Shown in pieces: positions 34,998 to 44,426 of a DNA stretch of 64,000 bases. Under the pieces are notes generated by a model that saw only the letters and a list, made by a program, of their open reading frames with translations, was not told the DNA's origin and did no database searches. The stretch spans positions 9,912,501 to 9,976,500 of the forward strand of contig JAUCBN010000016.1 of NCBI GenBank assembly GCA_035048815.1, given 5' to 3'. Numbering within the stretch: the stretch's first letter is position 1; the number at the start of each line of letters is the position of its first letter. Origin of the DNA: Abelmoschus esculentus. Lineage: Eukaryota; Streptophyta; Magnoliopsida; Malvales; Malvaceae. A program made the translations under genes and the position numbers.

Positions 34998-36130
34998 TGT
35001 AACACCCCGAAAATGAGCTTAGATTAGTGGTCAGTTTAGAGGACCAGTGAACGAGTTTAGTCGTTTAAGCCTAGTTCGAGATTAAATTCTTAAAAATTAG
35101 TTTTTGATGAAAATAAATCTTGAAAAATATTCTAAAATTCTTATTTGACTTATATTTAAATTTTTTCAAATCAATTTTGAAAATTGATCATTGAAACCTT
35201 CAGATTTTGAAACTAGTGACTATTTTGTAAAAATTAAAAATTTAACGATTAAATTGTAATTGGGCCAAAACTTTAAATCCTTAAGTGATTTTGAATGAAT
35301 CATATTATTAGCTGGTATAAACCTTCCAAGAGGCTATACAACCTTAATCCCATGTTTTTACCCTAGCTAATCAAAATTCCTGAATTTTAACCCAAAACAC
35401 CGATTTTACGCCAAACACCAAAAACCTCTTCTTTATTTCAGTTTCTTCTTCCACAAGGCAACCTCTTCATCATCTTTCAAGGTAAATATCTATTTTTTTA
35501 CTTAAAATTTGATGGTTTAATTTCATATAATTTTCTTCTTTAAATTTTCTTTGTTTTTCAATCCTTTTACTTGTTTTTAAACCTTGGAAGGAGATTGAAT
35601 CAAATTTGGAGGTAAGAATCATTCAAACCTCTAAATTATTAAGTTCTTTATAGAAATTTCCAAGTTCTTGGCTGATTACAACAATCTTTAAAGTCTTGAA
35701 TCAAGAAAAACAATTTTTATGATAAAAATTCCATTGTTTTAATGATTTTCGTACAAGGTTAACACCTTGCTTTTTTTGCCTAAATACATGAATATTGATG
35801 TGTTTAGATGTATTTAAGATGCATTTACAAAATCTAATCTCGTACTTAAGATTTAGGTGATTTTTGGAGAGGTTTTCGGTGAGTTTTTGGTTAAGTTTTA
35901 GGGGGTTTTAGGGGCTACCATGTATAAGTCCAAGTTAGAGGTTGTTTGGATGCACTTTTAAGCACTAAACCCTTTTTTCTTGATGCTTGAAATAGGAAAA
36001 TAATGAGGATATCAAGTTTGTACGTGATTGAATAAGCCGAATCATGTTTTTATGGCTTGACAAGCAAGTTTTAGTTAATTGGTGAGTGGATTATGAGAGT
36101 GGGTTGCTTCAACAATGTTTTACTTGAGTT
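34998..36130. repeat. Truncated LTR-like sequence (TGTAACACCCCG start)
   Basis: It starts TGTAACACCCCGAAAATGAG. Like the solo LTR at 25180, it contains a leader-like stretch ('tttcttcttccacaaggca…caaggtaaatatc', 35440-35490). No matching end or second copy is present; sequence passes into the gag of element D by about 36190. It is probably a 5' part of another Ty3/Gypsy LTR cut by a deletion. The right border is approximate. Confidence 0.45.
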
Positions 36131-36197
36131 TTAAAAGTTTTATTTTATTTAGTTTTAGTCTTAAATTTTATATTAACTTATAAGGGTTGTTTTGTGT

Positions 36198-36530
36198 ATG
36201 ACCAGGTCCAATTCGACCATTGATCAATATCCTTACGATCTAGAAATCGAAAAACAACACGAGATTTGAAACGTAGGGCACGCCAAAGAATGAATGTAGA
36301 ACCTGGCCAACAAGACAACGCTGGTATGAATGCCGCCGTGGTAGACAACCGCGGTGCTTTCGCAGTTGTTGACCTAGTAAACTTTCCAAGATAGGAACAC
36401 GCATGAACCGTTCAAGATTATTTAGAGGAAGATTTAGATGAGTTAACTCCTGCCGTTGTGATGCTTAACATAGAGGCAGAGCACTTCGAATTAAAACCGG
36501 TCATGTTCAATATGATCAGCAGAAGGTGTA
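36198..36530 (+). pseudogene. gag start of Athila-like element D (fragment before the LINE)
   Basis: The start 'atgaccaggtccaattcgac' matches the gag starts of elements B (44427) and C (56245). Later frames recover 'EAEHFELKPVMFNM', equivalent to the same segment in C. Several frameshifts and stops separate the pieces. D's own 5' LTR and primer site are not visible upstream, so D is 5'-truncated. Gag would form the retrotransposon particle in the cytoplasm; this copy is dead. Confidence 0.7.
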
Positions 36531-38145
36531 GGATTTCGTGACCTATACTATTTTAATATTGCTTTGCCAGGTAAACAAATCTGGCGTTTAGTTTATGAAC
36601 CTGATAACCTCCTTAGTCAGGTATACAAATGCAAGTACTACCCAACGGGCTCGATCCTTGATTCTGATTGCACTCGGATTTCTTCCTTTGCCTGGAAAGG
36701 TCTCAGTATAGCTATCTCTAAACTTCGCAATGGTTTTTTCAAACGTCCTGGAATTTCCAGTAAAGTTCAGATCCACTTTGACAAATGGGGTGACTCTCAG
36801 CCTATACACCTTTATGGTGATTATGAGGTGAATGAAGAAGTCCCTCTTCGTGCAGGTGCTTTCATGGTGCCTAACCTATCCCGATAGGATGAATCAAAAG
36901 TTAGAGATTACTTTTCCCATGAAGATGCTAACACCATACTTAATGTGCCGATTATTAATGATATAAAAGACACTACACTTTGGGGTCATCATGACTCTGG
37001 TATCTATACAATACGGTCTGGTTATCAATTTTTGTAGTTGCAGCTAGGGCTGGTTAACAGACCCTCTAAACTTTGGAAAATTCTATCCAAATTACCTACT
37101 CTTCCCAAGGTTTGTTCCTTTGGATGGCGATTATGTCATGATGCACTACCCTCTGGCCAAAAAATTCTCCAAGCCAATCTTGGTACGAGGGTTTGCCCTA
37201 TTTGTAGCATGGCCATTGAATCCACCCTCCATGCTATGAGGGATTGTCCTAGTGCTAAGGAGGCGCTCCATTTGGTAGGGCTTTCCACTCGAATTTTGTC
37301 CAATAATTATATCTCCCCCACCAATGTCTTTCTGATGTTGCTGGTTTTCTTTCCTTGCATCAATTCTCGTTTCTTATTACGATCCTATGGAATTTATGGA
37401 ATCGCCGTAATGACTTTGTCTATAACAACCATCTCCAACCGGTTTGGTTAACTGTCTCCAATGCTCTAAAACTTTTCACTGACTACACAACAGTTAATGA
37501 TGCTTCCCACCGATGTTCCCGGCTAGTTGAGCCCACCTTCGCTCAAGCTAGATGGACGAAACCGACCCCTAGTGTCATTAAAATTAACATGGATTGAGCC
37601 TTTGTCCATGTGTTAAGGGGTGCTGCTGCAGGCGTCATTGCTCGTGACTCTTCTGGCTCCATCCTTGGTGATTGCTCTATGCCTTTTGTTTGTCCGGACC
37701 CAGCCTCTGCCGAGGCCCTCGCTATTCTGGAAGGTTTAATATTGGCTGTCGCCAATGGTTGGACTAGTGTGGTTATTGAAACATATTCTTCTTCCATTGC
37801 CAACAAAGTTAACAACGCTCATCATCAAGATCTTTTCATAGTGCGACATTTGGTGTCTCGCATCCGCTCTACTCTTGGTACTCTACCTGATTGTAAGATT
37901 TGTTATGTACCTAGAGACGCAAACATTGCAGCCCATATTTTAGCTACTAGGGCTTTGCATTCTTTTGTTTCTTGCTCTTTTGATTGTAGCTTTCCCGACT
38001 TTATTCGGGCTTCTGTAAACTTGGAGAGGTTCTCCTCTTCTTCTCAATAAAACCTTGGGTACTCTTTTCCCCATAGGGGCCTACTCACCTCTCAGGGTGA
38101 CTGGTTATAGAGTTTTTTTAATGAGGCCCTTTCCCTAAAAAAAAC
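36531..38145 (+). pseudogene. 5'-truncated LINE (RT C-terminus, zf-RVT, RNase H) inserted in D's gag
   Basis: It begins inside the RT C-terminal region ('GFRDLYYFNIALPGKQIWRL', then 'SFAWKGL…'). A zf-RVT domain follows ('LWKILSKLPTLPKVCSFGWR … CPICSMAIESTLHAMRDCP', about 37060-37260). A plant-type RNase H domain covers about 37580-37990 ('INMD', 'AEALAILEGL', 'PRDANIAAHILA'). The second RNase H Asp is replaced (ETYSS for the usual D). A stop sits directly after 'NMD' (37595-37597), and a frameshift occurs near 37350. It ends in a short A run at 38138-38146. It interrupts the D gag codons between 'MFNMI' and 'NTLGQFGG'. Loss of the 5' end and an A-rich 3' end are typical of LINE insertion by target-primed reverse transcription. 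I could not define the target duplication with certainty. Confidence 0.82.
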
Positions 38146-38390
38146 ACCCTAGGCCAGTTTGGGGGTTCAGCTAATGAAGATGCTCGATAGCATCTTAAAT
38201 CTTTTTTAGAAATTTATAACTCGTTTAAACTACCGGGAGTCTCAGACGACATCCTTAAGCTGAAATTGTTCCCCTATTCACTAAGGGATAGGGCAAAATC
38301 TTGGTTAAACAACCTCCAGCAGGGATCATTGAACTCATGGACAGAACTAAGCCGAAGCTTCCTTTCTAGATTCAGTTACACCAATATGAT
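38146..38390 (+). pseudogene. gag of element D, continuation between the LINE and element B
   Basis: The reading NTLGQFGGSANEDAR, a stop, 'HLKSFLEIYNSFKLPGV' and 'LKLKLFPYSLRDRAKSWLN' matches the Athila-type gag of element C. It is cut at 38390 by the start of LTR B. The last ~57 bp (about 38332-38390) recur at 58384-58442. Confidence 0.8.
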
Positions 38391-38470
38391 TGATGAGTGT
38401 TTAAAAAGGTTATTATTTACTATTCTTTTTCTAAACAATATGTACTCATTACCCACGAATTCGAGTTGAT
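38391..38470 (+). repeat. 5' LTR of element B, left piece
   Basis: It starts TGATGAGTGTTTAAAA and matches 49884-49963 of the 3' LTR. It is interrupted at 38471 by element A. The word ttgat at 38466-38470 pairs with ctgat at 43072-43076 as the target duplication of A. Confidence 0.85.
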
Positions 38471-39831
38471 TGATGAGTGCCTAAAAGGCAGTTATTTACT
38501 ACCCTTCTTATGGTACTTTATGCACCTATTATACACTAACTTGAACCGAATCATGAACTCTTTGCTCAAATATTGGATATTCCGTTATCATCACGTACAA
38601 AGTTAATATTTATAGAGAATGCAGATATTATTACAATTTCTGTACATACAGGAATATCTAGTGCTGAAGCGGCAGAGAAACTATGTTTAGGCCGAGGCAG
38701 AATCATGGCCGCGGCAGAATCCAGTGTGGCAGCACCAACAATGAAGGCACATTGAAAAATAAAAATATAGAGAATATTCTAGAAAATGCAGCGCATCAAT
38801 TAAACCAGGCTAGCATGCTCAAAGCCCAATTCAAAGACCAAGCGGGAAAATCTTTCTAGAAGGCGGCAAAACTTGGAAATATCAGAATCCTTGAAGAAGA
38901 CTTGTTCCTTACTCCAAGTTGAAGTCTATTTAGGAAAGGTTTGCCCTAGGTTAAGACTATAAATATCCTAGCCGGACATATTGTTTAGGAGAGCCGATTT
39001 GTAGAGAAAACCCTTCTCCCTAAGAATTATACTTCCACGATAATATGTTCTAAACTTCTTAGGGATAGGTGAAGGTTGTCGATATTAGTGAAAGGAGATT
39101 GATTCTTGTATTCTTGTTTTATGCAATAGAATCAAAGTTTGCTTATCCTATAGCTATTCTTTGTTCTTGTATCCAAGCCCGAGAGGGAAGTTTGCAAGTA
39201 ATCTATTTATCTAGAATCGAGAGGTGTAGATTCACAAAAGGGATAAGTACGGTATCGTCGACACTAACTCGGCCTATACCCTTGTAGAGGCACTAAGGGG
39301 TAGGTTAAGAGTTTCAGCAGCTAAAAGAAGTGTTGAATTGGTTGGTGGTTATCTTTGGTTTATGCCGAAAGGTATCGTTAAGGACTGAGCATCAACAACA
39401 CTTTGACTCATAGATGAGCGGAGTCACTTACGGACACTTTGCTGAACTTTGATACTTCTGCCCATGAGCAAGAGATTTCCACGGCAGAGGAGCACTAACA
39501 TTGCCGAGGCAGTATCTGCAGTACTATCGAAGTAGTGTTGTGCGATTACATTTAACAAGAAGAAAATCAATTGAATCCACTAATTAACGCAACTGGATCC
39601 TACCCACTTTCTCTATAATCGTTCTCAACCCTTTTTTTTATGTTTTGTTATTTAATTATTTAGTTAGATAAAACAAACCATATTATTTGTGTTTTTATTT
39701 TATTCTCAGGAGCAAGAGAACGAAGGAAGACATATTAAGTATATCAATCCCTGTGGAGATGATACACGATATACTTATCATTTTATTACTTGACGACTTG
39801 TACACTTGCACTCAAAATAGTGCTTATACCA
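38471..39831 (+). repeat. 5' LTR of element A
   Basis: It matches 41698-43071. The last ~10 bp of the LTR seem lost at the internal deletion point ('ataccat' joined to 'caacaaatcaagctg'). Confidence 0.85.
38958..38965 (+). promoter_or_regulatory. TATA box of LTR A (5' copy)
   Basis: TATAAATA lies within 'agactataaatatcc'. The same word sits at the equivalent place in the other LTRs: 42185-42192 (A, 3'), 43469-43476 and 50349-50356 (B), and on the minus strand 51325-51332 and 57255-57262 (C). The conserved position supports a U3 promoter. Confidence 0.6.
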
Positions 39832-39832
39832 T

Positions 39833-40093
39833 CAACAAATCAAGCTGAACGCCTTCCATAATCTACCAAATTCAGACGCTCTAACTGATTGTAAGGCTCT
39901 TCATACACCAAATAAGGGTACTAAAACATCCTGCCTAGGTAGCACGCTCGGCAGACTGTTCGGCAAAAGAATAAAACCCAAAGGAGAAGCCGAATGCACC
40001 GAAGGGACTGGCCAACTCATAAAGACAGATACGGGCCAGAGTGAGATAACGAAAGTGGGAGATGCATTCACATGCACTCCTCAAGTAACCTAA
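39833..40093 (+). pseudogene. Protease tail fused to the last residues of integrase (element A)
   Basis: An uninterrupted 86-codon reading begins 'QQIKLNAFHNL' (end of the Athila protease region). It passes 'CLGSTLGRLFGKR' and ends with 'KVGDAFTCTPQVT' before a stop. The final motif corresponds to the last residues of D's integrase frame ('TLGDDFTSSPIMY', ending at 63521). It therefore marks an old deletion of RT, RNase H and integrase, shared with B and C. Confidence 0.72.
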
Positions 40094-40584
40094 TCTCTTC
40101 CCTTCAATTTTAATTATTATATTAGGATTAGTTTTTATTAGCATTTTCAGTATTTTATTATTTTGCTTTATGATCAACATTCTTTATTTTTAGTATTTTA
40201 TATTCAGTGTTTTTAATTTTTAATATAGTTATGAATGCAGAAAATTTTTGCCACAGCAGGAAGTTTGCTGCTGCGGCAGCACTATGTCAGAAGCCGCAGA
40301 ATTGTTAACGGGCAGAAATAGTGTAACGGCTATCTGCCGAGAAATCCGCCGCGGCAGTAACTGTGCATCAAGGCAGTAAATGCCTAACGACTAGTATTTT
40401 TAACAGTTATATTTTTTACAGCCTATATAAACAGATTCACTGCTGAGCATTATTTACTTTGCATTCTTGCTATCTTTACTTTCTTGAACAATCTTGCTCT
40501 CACTACATCTTGACTTTTTCAGATCTCTCTGCATTCCTACTCACATTCTTACTGTTTATCTTCAAGAAAATCTCATCAACATCC

Positions 40585-40810
40585 ATGGCAACATACAGAC
40601 GATTTGCCAGCAGTAACGTAGCATAACGCTTTCAAAGATCTTTTGTTACACGATAATTATGGGAGAAACAAAGGTGATGCATACAGACGATGAAGAAGAT
40701 GGAGAACAACAATCACCAGGACAAGGATCAAGAATGAAAGCATTGATAGGAATACCTAGAAGGGCAGTTATTTCCAGCAGCTCTTTTGAATCACAATCAG
40801 AATCTATTTA
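40585..40810 (+). pseudogene. Athila-type downstream ORF, deleted remnant (element A)
   Basis: It starts 'MATYRRFASSNVA' like the ORF at 47478, meets stops, then at about 40660 joins the C-terminal tail ('VMHTDDEEDGEQQSPG … ISSSSFESQSES'). The join lies at GGGAG, a word present at both parental break points (compare elements B and C), consistent with a microhomology deletion of over 1 kb. Confidence 0.72.
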
Positions 40811-40862
40811 AATCCTGTTGCTTTAATATTCTTGTTTTCTTTTGCTGTTTGCCTTATATTTT

Positions 40863-40905
40863 GAGCATTGAGGACAATGCTCGGTTTGAGTTTGGGGGAG
40901 ATTGA
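40863..40905 (+). promoter_or_regulatory. Hairpin with AGGA loop plus internal polypurine-like tract (element A)
   Basis: GAGCATTGAGGACAATGCTC forms an 8-bp perfect stem with loop AGGA, followed by 'ggtttgagtttgggggag'. The arrangement repeats at 41658-41697 directly before the 3' LTR. Equivalent copies are at 49059-49098 (B), 52642-52680 on the minus strand (C) and 63835-63874 (D). Confidence 0.6.
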
Positions 40906-41249
40906 AGGTGCAGAAGCACTACCGAGGATATCCAATGTTGCGGCATTACCATAAAAGAGAGTAAATTTACTGAATTTTTTTAATTCTCTCTTTTCTTGAA
41001 TTTATGTTTGTAATCTTGTACTGCCTTATGTCAGCTTTGCTTTAGTTTACTCCTTTAAGGCTATAGAATTTTTTTTCCTTACCATGGCCAAGTACTGTTT
41101 TGAAGGGATAACCATAGGATACTCATGGAATAAAACTTAGAAGCTTGCTTTAGGGTTAGAGAGAAAATAAACACTTTTTGGACTTGTTTGATTTAGGAGT
41201 TCTTTTAATAAACTTAGGTGATAAAGACTTAGAACTTGTTGGAAAAATA

Positions 41250-41409
41250 ACTAGAGGTGCCTATCACCGGCTCTAGTTTTGTTCTCCTTCATGCTAAAGG
41301 TGCCCGAAATTGGCTCTAGTATGCTAAATAGGTGTTAAGAAAAAGAATAAACAAGATAAAGAAGGAAATAGAAAACACATATCTTGAGGTGCCCGAAATT
41401 GGCTCAAGA
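41250..41409 (+). ncRNA. Three conserved hairpins in the 3' non-coding region (element A)
   Basis: Hairpin 1: stem ACTAGAG/CTCTAGT, loop 41257-41270. Hairpin 2: CATGCTAAAG/CTCTAGTATG, loop GTGCCCGAAATTGG (41300-41313). Hairpin 3: TCTTGAG/CTCAAGA, same loop (41389-41402). Related trios occur in B (49441-49590) and C (minus strand, 52131-52291). They would be transcribed with the element's genomic RNA; the function is unknown. Confidence 0.5.
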
Positions 41410-41657
41410 CTTGTTGTTTTAAGGAGATAGTTAATCCAAGATTCTATTTTTCTTGAACTTAGAGTTTATCTAAGAAAGCCTTGAATCAGCCTTTTCCATT
41501 AAACGCACACACTCACCTAGCCCTATGGTTTGTTTCTTAGTAGAAGTCCTTGGGTAAACTAATTGCTAAAACAGAGAGATAGACATGACCATGGTGGGGA
41601 GAATAGATGGAAGAGTAAGACCAAAGGAGAGTAAGGTTTAGAAATTTGATGTTTGGC

Positions 41658-41697
41658 ATTGCTTGAGGACAAGCAATAGTTCGAGTTTGGGGGTATT
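41658..41697 (+). promoter_or_regulatory. AGGA-loop hairpin and polypurine tract before the 3' LTR (element A)
   Basis: ATTGCTTGAGGACAAGCAAT is a perfect 8-bp stem with loop AGGA, then 'agttcgagtttgggggtatt' and the LTR start at 41698. The G-rich tract is the expected plus-strand primer site. The same block is at 49844-49883 (B) and, on the minus strand, 51840-51879 (C). Confidence 0.7.
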
Positions 41698-43071
41698 TGA
41701 TGAGTGCCTAAAAGGCAGTTATTTACTACCCTTCTTATGGTAATTTATGCACCTATTATACACCAACTTGAACCGAATCATGAACTCTTTGATCAAATAT
41801 TAGATATTCCGTTATCATCACGTACAAAGTTAATATTTATAGAGAATGCAGATATTATTACAATTTCTGTACATGCAGGAATATCCAGTGCTAAAGCGGC
41901 AGAGAAGCTATGTTGAGGCCGAGGCAGAATCATGGCCGCGGCAGAATCCAATGTGGCAGCACCAACAATGGAGGTGCATTAAAATATAAAAATATAGAGA
42001 ATATTCTGGAAAATACAGCGCATCAATTAGACCAGGCTAGCATGCTCAAAGCCCAATTCAAAGACCAAGCGGGAAAATCTTTCTAGAAGGCGACAAAACT
42101 TGGAAATATCAGAATCCTTGAAGAAGACTTGTTCCTTACTCCAAGTTGAAATCTATTTAGGAAAGGTTTGCCCTAGGTTAAGACTATAAATATCTTAGCC
42201 GGTCACATTGTTTACGAGAGCCGATTTATAGAGAAAACCCTTCCTCCCTAAGAATTGTACTTTCACGATAACATGTTCTAAACCTCTTAGGGATATGTGA
42301 AGGTTGTCGATATTAGTGAGAGGAGATTGATTCTTGTATTCTTGTTCTTATGCAATAAAATCAAAGTTTGCTTATCCTATTGCCATTCTTTGTTCTTGTA
42401 TCCAAGCCCGAGAGGGAAGTTTGCATGTAATCTATTTATCTAGCATCGAGAGGTGTAGATTCACGAAAGGGATAAGTACGGTATCGTTGACACTAACTCG
42501 GTCTATACCCTTGTAGAGGCACTAAGGGGTAGGTTAAGAGTTTCAACAGCTAAAAAAAGTGTTGAATTGGTTGGTGGTTATCTTTGGTTTATGCCGAAAG
42601 GTATCGTCAAGGACTGAGCATCAACAGCACTTTGACTCAGAGATGAGCGGAGTCACTTACGAACACTTTGCTGAACTTTGATACTTCTGCCCATGAGCAA
42701 GAGATTTTCACGGTAGAGGAGCACCAACATTGCCGAGGCATTATCTGCAGTACTATCGAAGCAGTGTTGTGCGATTACATTTAACAAGAAGAAGATCAAT
42801 TGAATCCACTAATTGACGTAACTGGATCCTACCCACTTTCTTTATAATCGTTCTCAACCCTTTTTATTTTATGTTTTGTTATTTAATTATTTAGTTAGAT
42901 AAAACAAACCATATTATTTGTGTTTTTATTTTATTCTCAGGAGCAAGGGAACGAAGGAAGACATATTAAGTATATCAATCCCTGTGGAGACGATACACGA
43001 TATACTTATCATTTTATTACTTGACGACGTGTACACTTGCACTCAATATAACGCTTATACCATACCTATCA
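41698..43071 (+). repeat. 3' LTR of element A
   Basis: It starts TGATGAGTGCC and ends CTATCA, followed by target word ctgat (43072-43076). Confidence 0.87.
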
Positions 43072-43076
43072 CTGAT

Positions 43077-44316
43077 ATATATATATATATTTATTGTTCA
43101 ATAACTAACATTTTGCTGCCACGGCATATAAAAATGATATTTGCGAGAAAAGAAGGCTTTATGGCATGTTTTTGTGTAGTTGCAGGTAGAACCTTTGTCG
43201 AGGCAGCAACAATGCTGAAGGCAGAAGTAATGTCGCGGCAGCAGAAGTTCTAGTACTGATGCTGGGCGATTGAAAGAGAAAAATGAACTGAGAATTTCTT
43301 GACTTAAAGCGTTTGGATCGGAGCTGATTAGTACGTGAAAAGACCAAGTCAAAGGCCACGTGGGAATAGTCTTCTAGATAGAATTAAACTTAGAAATATT
43401 ATATTTTTATTACTTGTTTTCTACTCCAAGTTATATTCTAGTTAGGAAAAGTTACCCTAGGTCTAGACTATAAATACATGAGCCGTCCAATGTATAGAGA
43501 GAGCCGAATTAGAGATAAAGCTTTACCTTAAGAATTGTGTTCTTCATTACAATATGTTCTAAGCTTTCTTAGAGTTAGGTGAAGGTTGTTGAATATTAGT
43601 GTGAGAAGATTGTATTTTGTTTCTTTGTTTCAATACAATAAGAATATCAAAGTTTGCTTATCCTATTGTCATTCTTTGTTCTTGCTTTCAAAATCGAGAG
43701 GGGAGCTTGTAAGTAATTCATTATCTAATATCGAGAGAGTTAGATTCACGAAAAGGATAAGTGCGGTGTTGTAGACATTAACTCGGCCTAGAGATAGGTT
43801 AAGAGTTTCAGGGGCTAAAAGAAGTGTGAGATTGGTTGGTGATTATAATTAATTCATGCCGATAGGTATCATCATGGACTGGTCATCAACAGTATTTCAA
43901 CTTAGAGATAAGCGGAATCATTAAAGGACACTTTACCGAACTTTGGTAAATCTGCCCAAGAGTAAGAGATTACCGCGACAGAGAACATTGTCGCTGCCGA
44001 GATAGTATCTGCAGTACTACCGAGGCAGTGCAGTGCCTTTGTATTGAATAAGAATATATCAATCGAATCCACTATATGACACAATTGGATCCTACCATTC
44101 TCTCTATTGGTTCTCAACTTTTTATTTAAGCTTTATTCTTTAGTTATTAAACAAATCTTTTTACTTGTGTTTTTATTTAAATAATTTTAGGAGCAAGGAA
44201 GTAAGAGGAATATTAATTACACCAGTCCCTGTGGAGAACGATATTTGATAAATACTTATCGTTTTATTACTTGACGTGTACACTTGCACTTAATTACACT
44301 TTTATTACACACATCA
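43077..44316 (+). repeat. 5' LTR of element B, right piece
   Basis: Resumes LTR B ('atatatatatttattgttca', equivalent to 49963 onward) after element A and ends 'acacatca' before the primer site. It matches 49963-50448 and 57742-58380. Confidence 0.85.
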
Positions 44317-44322
44317 AGTTTT

Positions 44323-44340
44323 TGGCGCCATTATCGGGGA
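44323..44340 (+). promoter_or_regulatory. Primer binding site of element B (tRNA-Asp type)
   Basis: TGGCGCCATTATCGGGGA lies six bases after the LTR. It differs at three positions from TGGCGCCGTTGCCGGGGA, the primer site that Athila elements use with tRNA-Asp. Element C carries TGGTCCGTTGTCGGGGATTG at the same place. Confidence 0.75.
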
Positions 44341-44426
44341 TTGGCAACTAAATTTTGTTTTCTTTAATTTTCTTGTTTTTAAGTTATTATATAAAAATAA
44401 TAATTTATATATTTTATTTTTGGTGT

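Larger units (their letters stand above)
38471..43071 (+). mobile_element. Athila-like pol-less element A, internally deleted, inside LTR B
   Basis: The LTRs are 38471-39831 and 41698-43071 (about 1.37 kb, starting TGATGAGTGCCTAAAAGG). A hand count over the first 114 bp gives four differences. The interior is only 1.87 kb: the primer site, gag and most of the protease are gone, with LTR sequence joining directly to the end of the protease frame at about 39832. The target duplication is ttgat/ctgat (one mismatch). Confidence 0.88.

Noticed and set aside
34998..36190. 5' LTR of element D
   Set aside because: It starts TGTAACACCCC, unlike the TGATGAGTG LTRs of the family, and no tRNA-Asp-type primer site lies between it and D's gag; it is more likely an unrelated truncated LTR.
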